Translations under genes and position numbers: made by a program
In this document: positions 5,485 through 5,507 of the stretch, one piece after another
Position numbering within the stretch: position 1 is the first letter of the stretch
Layout of the letters: the number at the start of each line of letters is the position of its first letter
Assembly: GCA_021826795.1 (NCBI GenBank)
Contig: JAKAYM010000124.1
Location: forward strand, 1 to 5,507
Length of the DNA stretch: 5,507 bases
Reading direction: 5' to 3'
From: Thermoplasmata archaeon
GTDB lineage: Archaea > Thermoplasmatota > Thermoplasmata > Thermoplasmatales > Thermoplasmataceae
The notes under the pieces: model-generated
Seen by the model: only the letters and a program-made list of their open reading frames with translations
Database searches by the model: none
Told to the model about the DNA's origin: nothing

Positions 5485-5507
5485 ATGGCAAAAAAGGAGA
5501 TGTATCC
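5485..5507 (+). CDS. Start of a rightward gene, cut by the window edge
   Basis: An ATG at 5485 opens a frame encoding MAKKEMY before the sequence ends. The basic, hydrophilic beginning is typical of a real N-terminus, and a TATA-like box lies about 25 bases upstream, matching the leaderless pattern of other genes here. Seven codons are too few to suggest a product. The gene would be divergent from the MBL-fold hydrolase. Confidence 0.4.

Noticed and set aside
1..5507. CRISPR array, tRNA, rRNA or riboswitch
   Set aside because: I saw no regularly spaced direct repeats, no tRNA-like cloverleaf with the TTCGANNC arm, and no rRNA-like or riboswitch-like conserved stretches on either strand by eye.

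Overview
This 5.5-kb window looks like the chromosome of an acidophilic archaeon of the Thermoplasmatales (Ferroplasma / Acidiplasma / Cuniculiplasma type). The DNA is AT-rich, and the codons favour ATA, AGA and AGG. Several starts sit about 25 bases downstream of an archaeal TATA-like box with no Shine-Dalgarno sequence, as expected for leaderless mRNAs. The placement rests on general features and on the character of the proteins, not on a database match.

Layout, left to right. (1) 6-320 (+): the C-terminal end of a conserved hypothetical protein with an EIESWYLAG core. It has no convincing start, and an in-frame stop closes it just upstream, so it is probably a gene remnant. (2) 398-2047 (+): a complete AMP-forming acyl-CoA synthetase with its own leaderless promoter. 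(3) 2069-3523 (-): a 14-helix DHA2-type major facilitator drug/proton antiporter, meeting the synthetase tail to tail across 21 bases. (4) 3524-3991: 468 bases without an intact gene. It holds the MFS promoter, which carries two adjacent dyad-symmetric elements over TTTAAA cores. It also holds an AT-rich stretch and a short protein-like remnant (3775-3936, +) whose only possible ATG is one base out of frame. (5) 3992-4345 (-): a small methionine-rich, probably all-helical protein that I do not recognise, ending in a hairpin plus T-rich tail. (6) 4475-5413 (-): a metallo-beta-lactamase-fold hydrolase with an intact metal site and a C-terminal winged-helix-like region. (7) 5414-5507: a divergent promoter region with a 14-bp palindrome and the first codons of a rightward gene cut by the window edge.

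There is no clear operon. Each main gene has its own promoter or lies opposite its neighbour. The synthetase (fatty or aromatic acid activation) and the MBL-fold hydrolase (possibly thioester hydrolysis) could both act on acyl thioesters, and the MFS pump could export organic acids or toxic compounds, but nothing in the sequence ties them together. I saw no CRISPR array, tRNA, rRNA or intact insertion sequence. The points most worth a second look are the paired dyads at the MFS promoter, the frame-broken small ORF, and the methionine-rich orphan protein.
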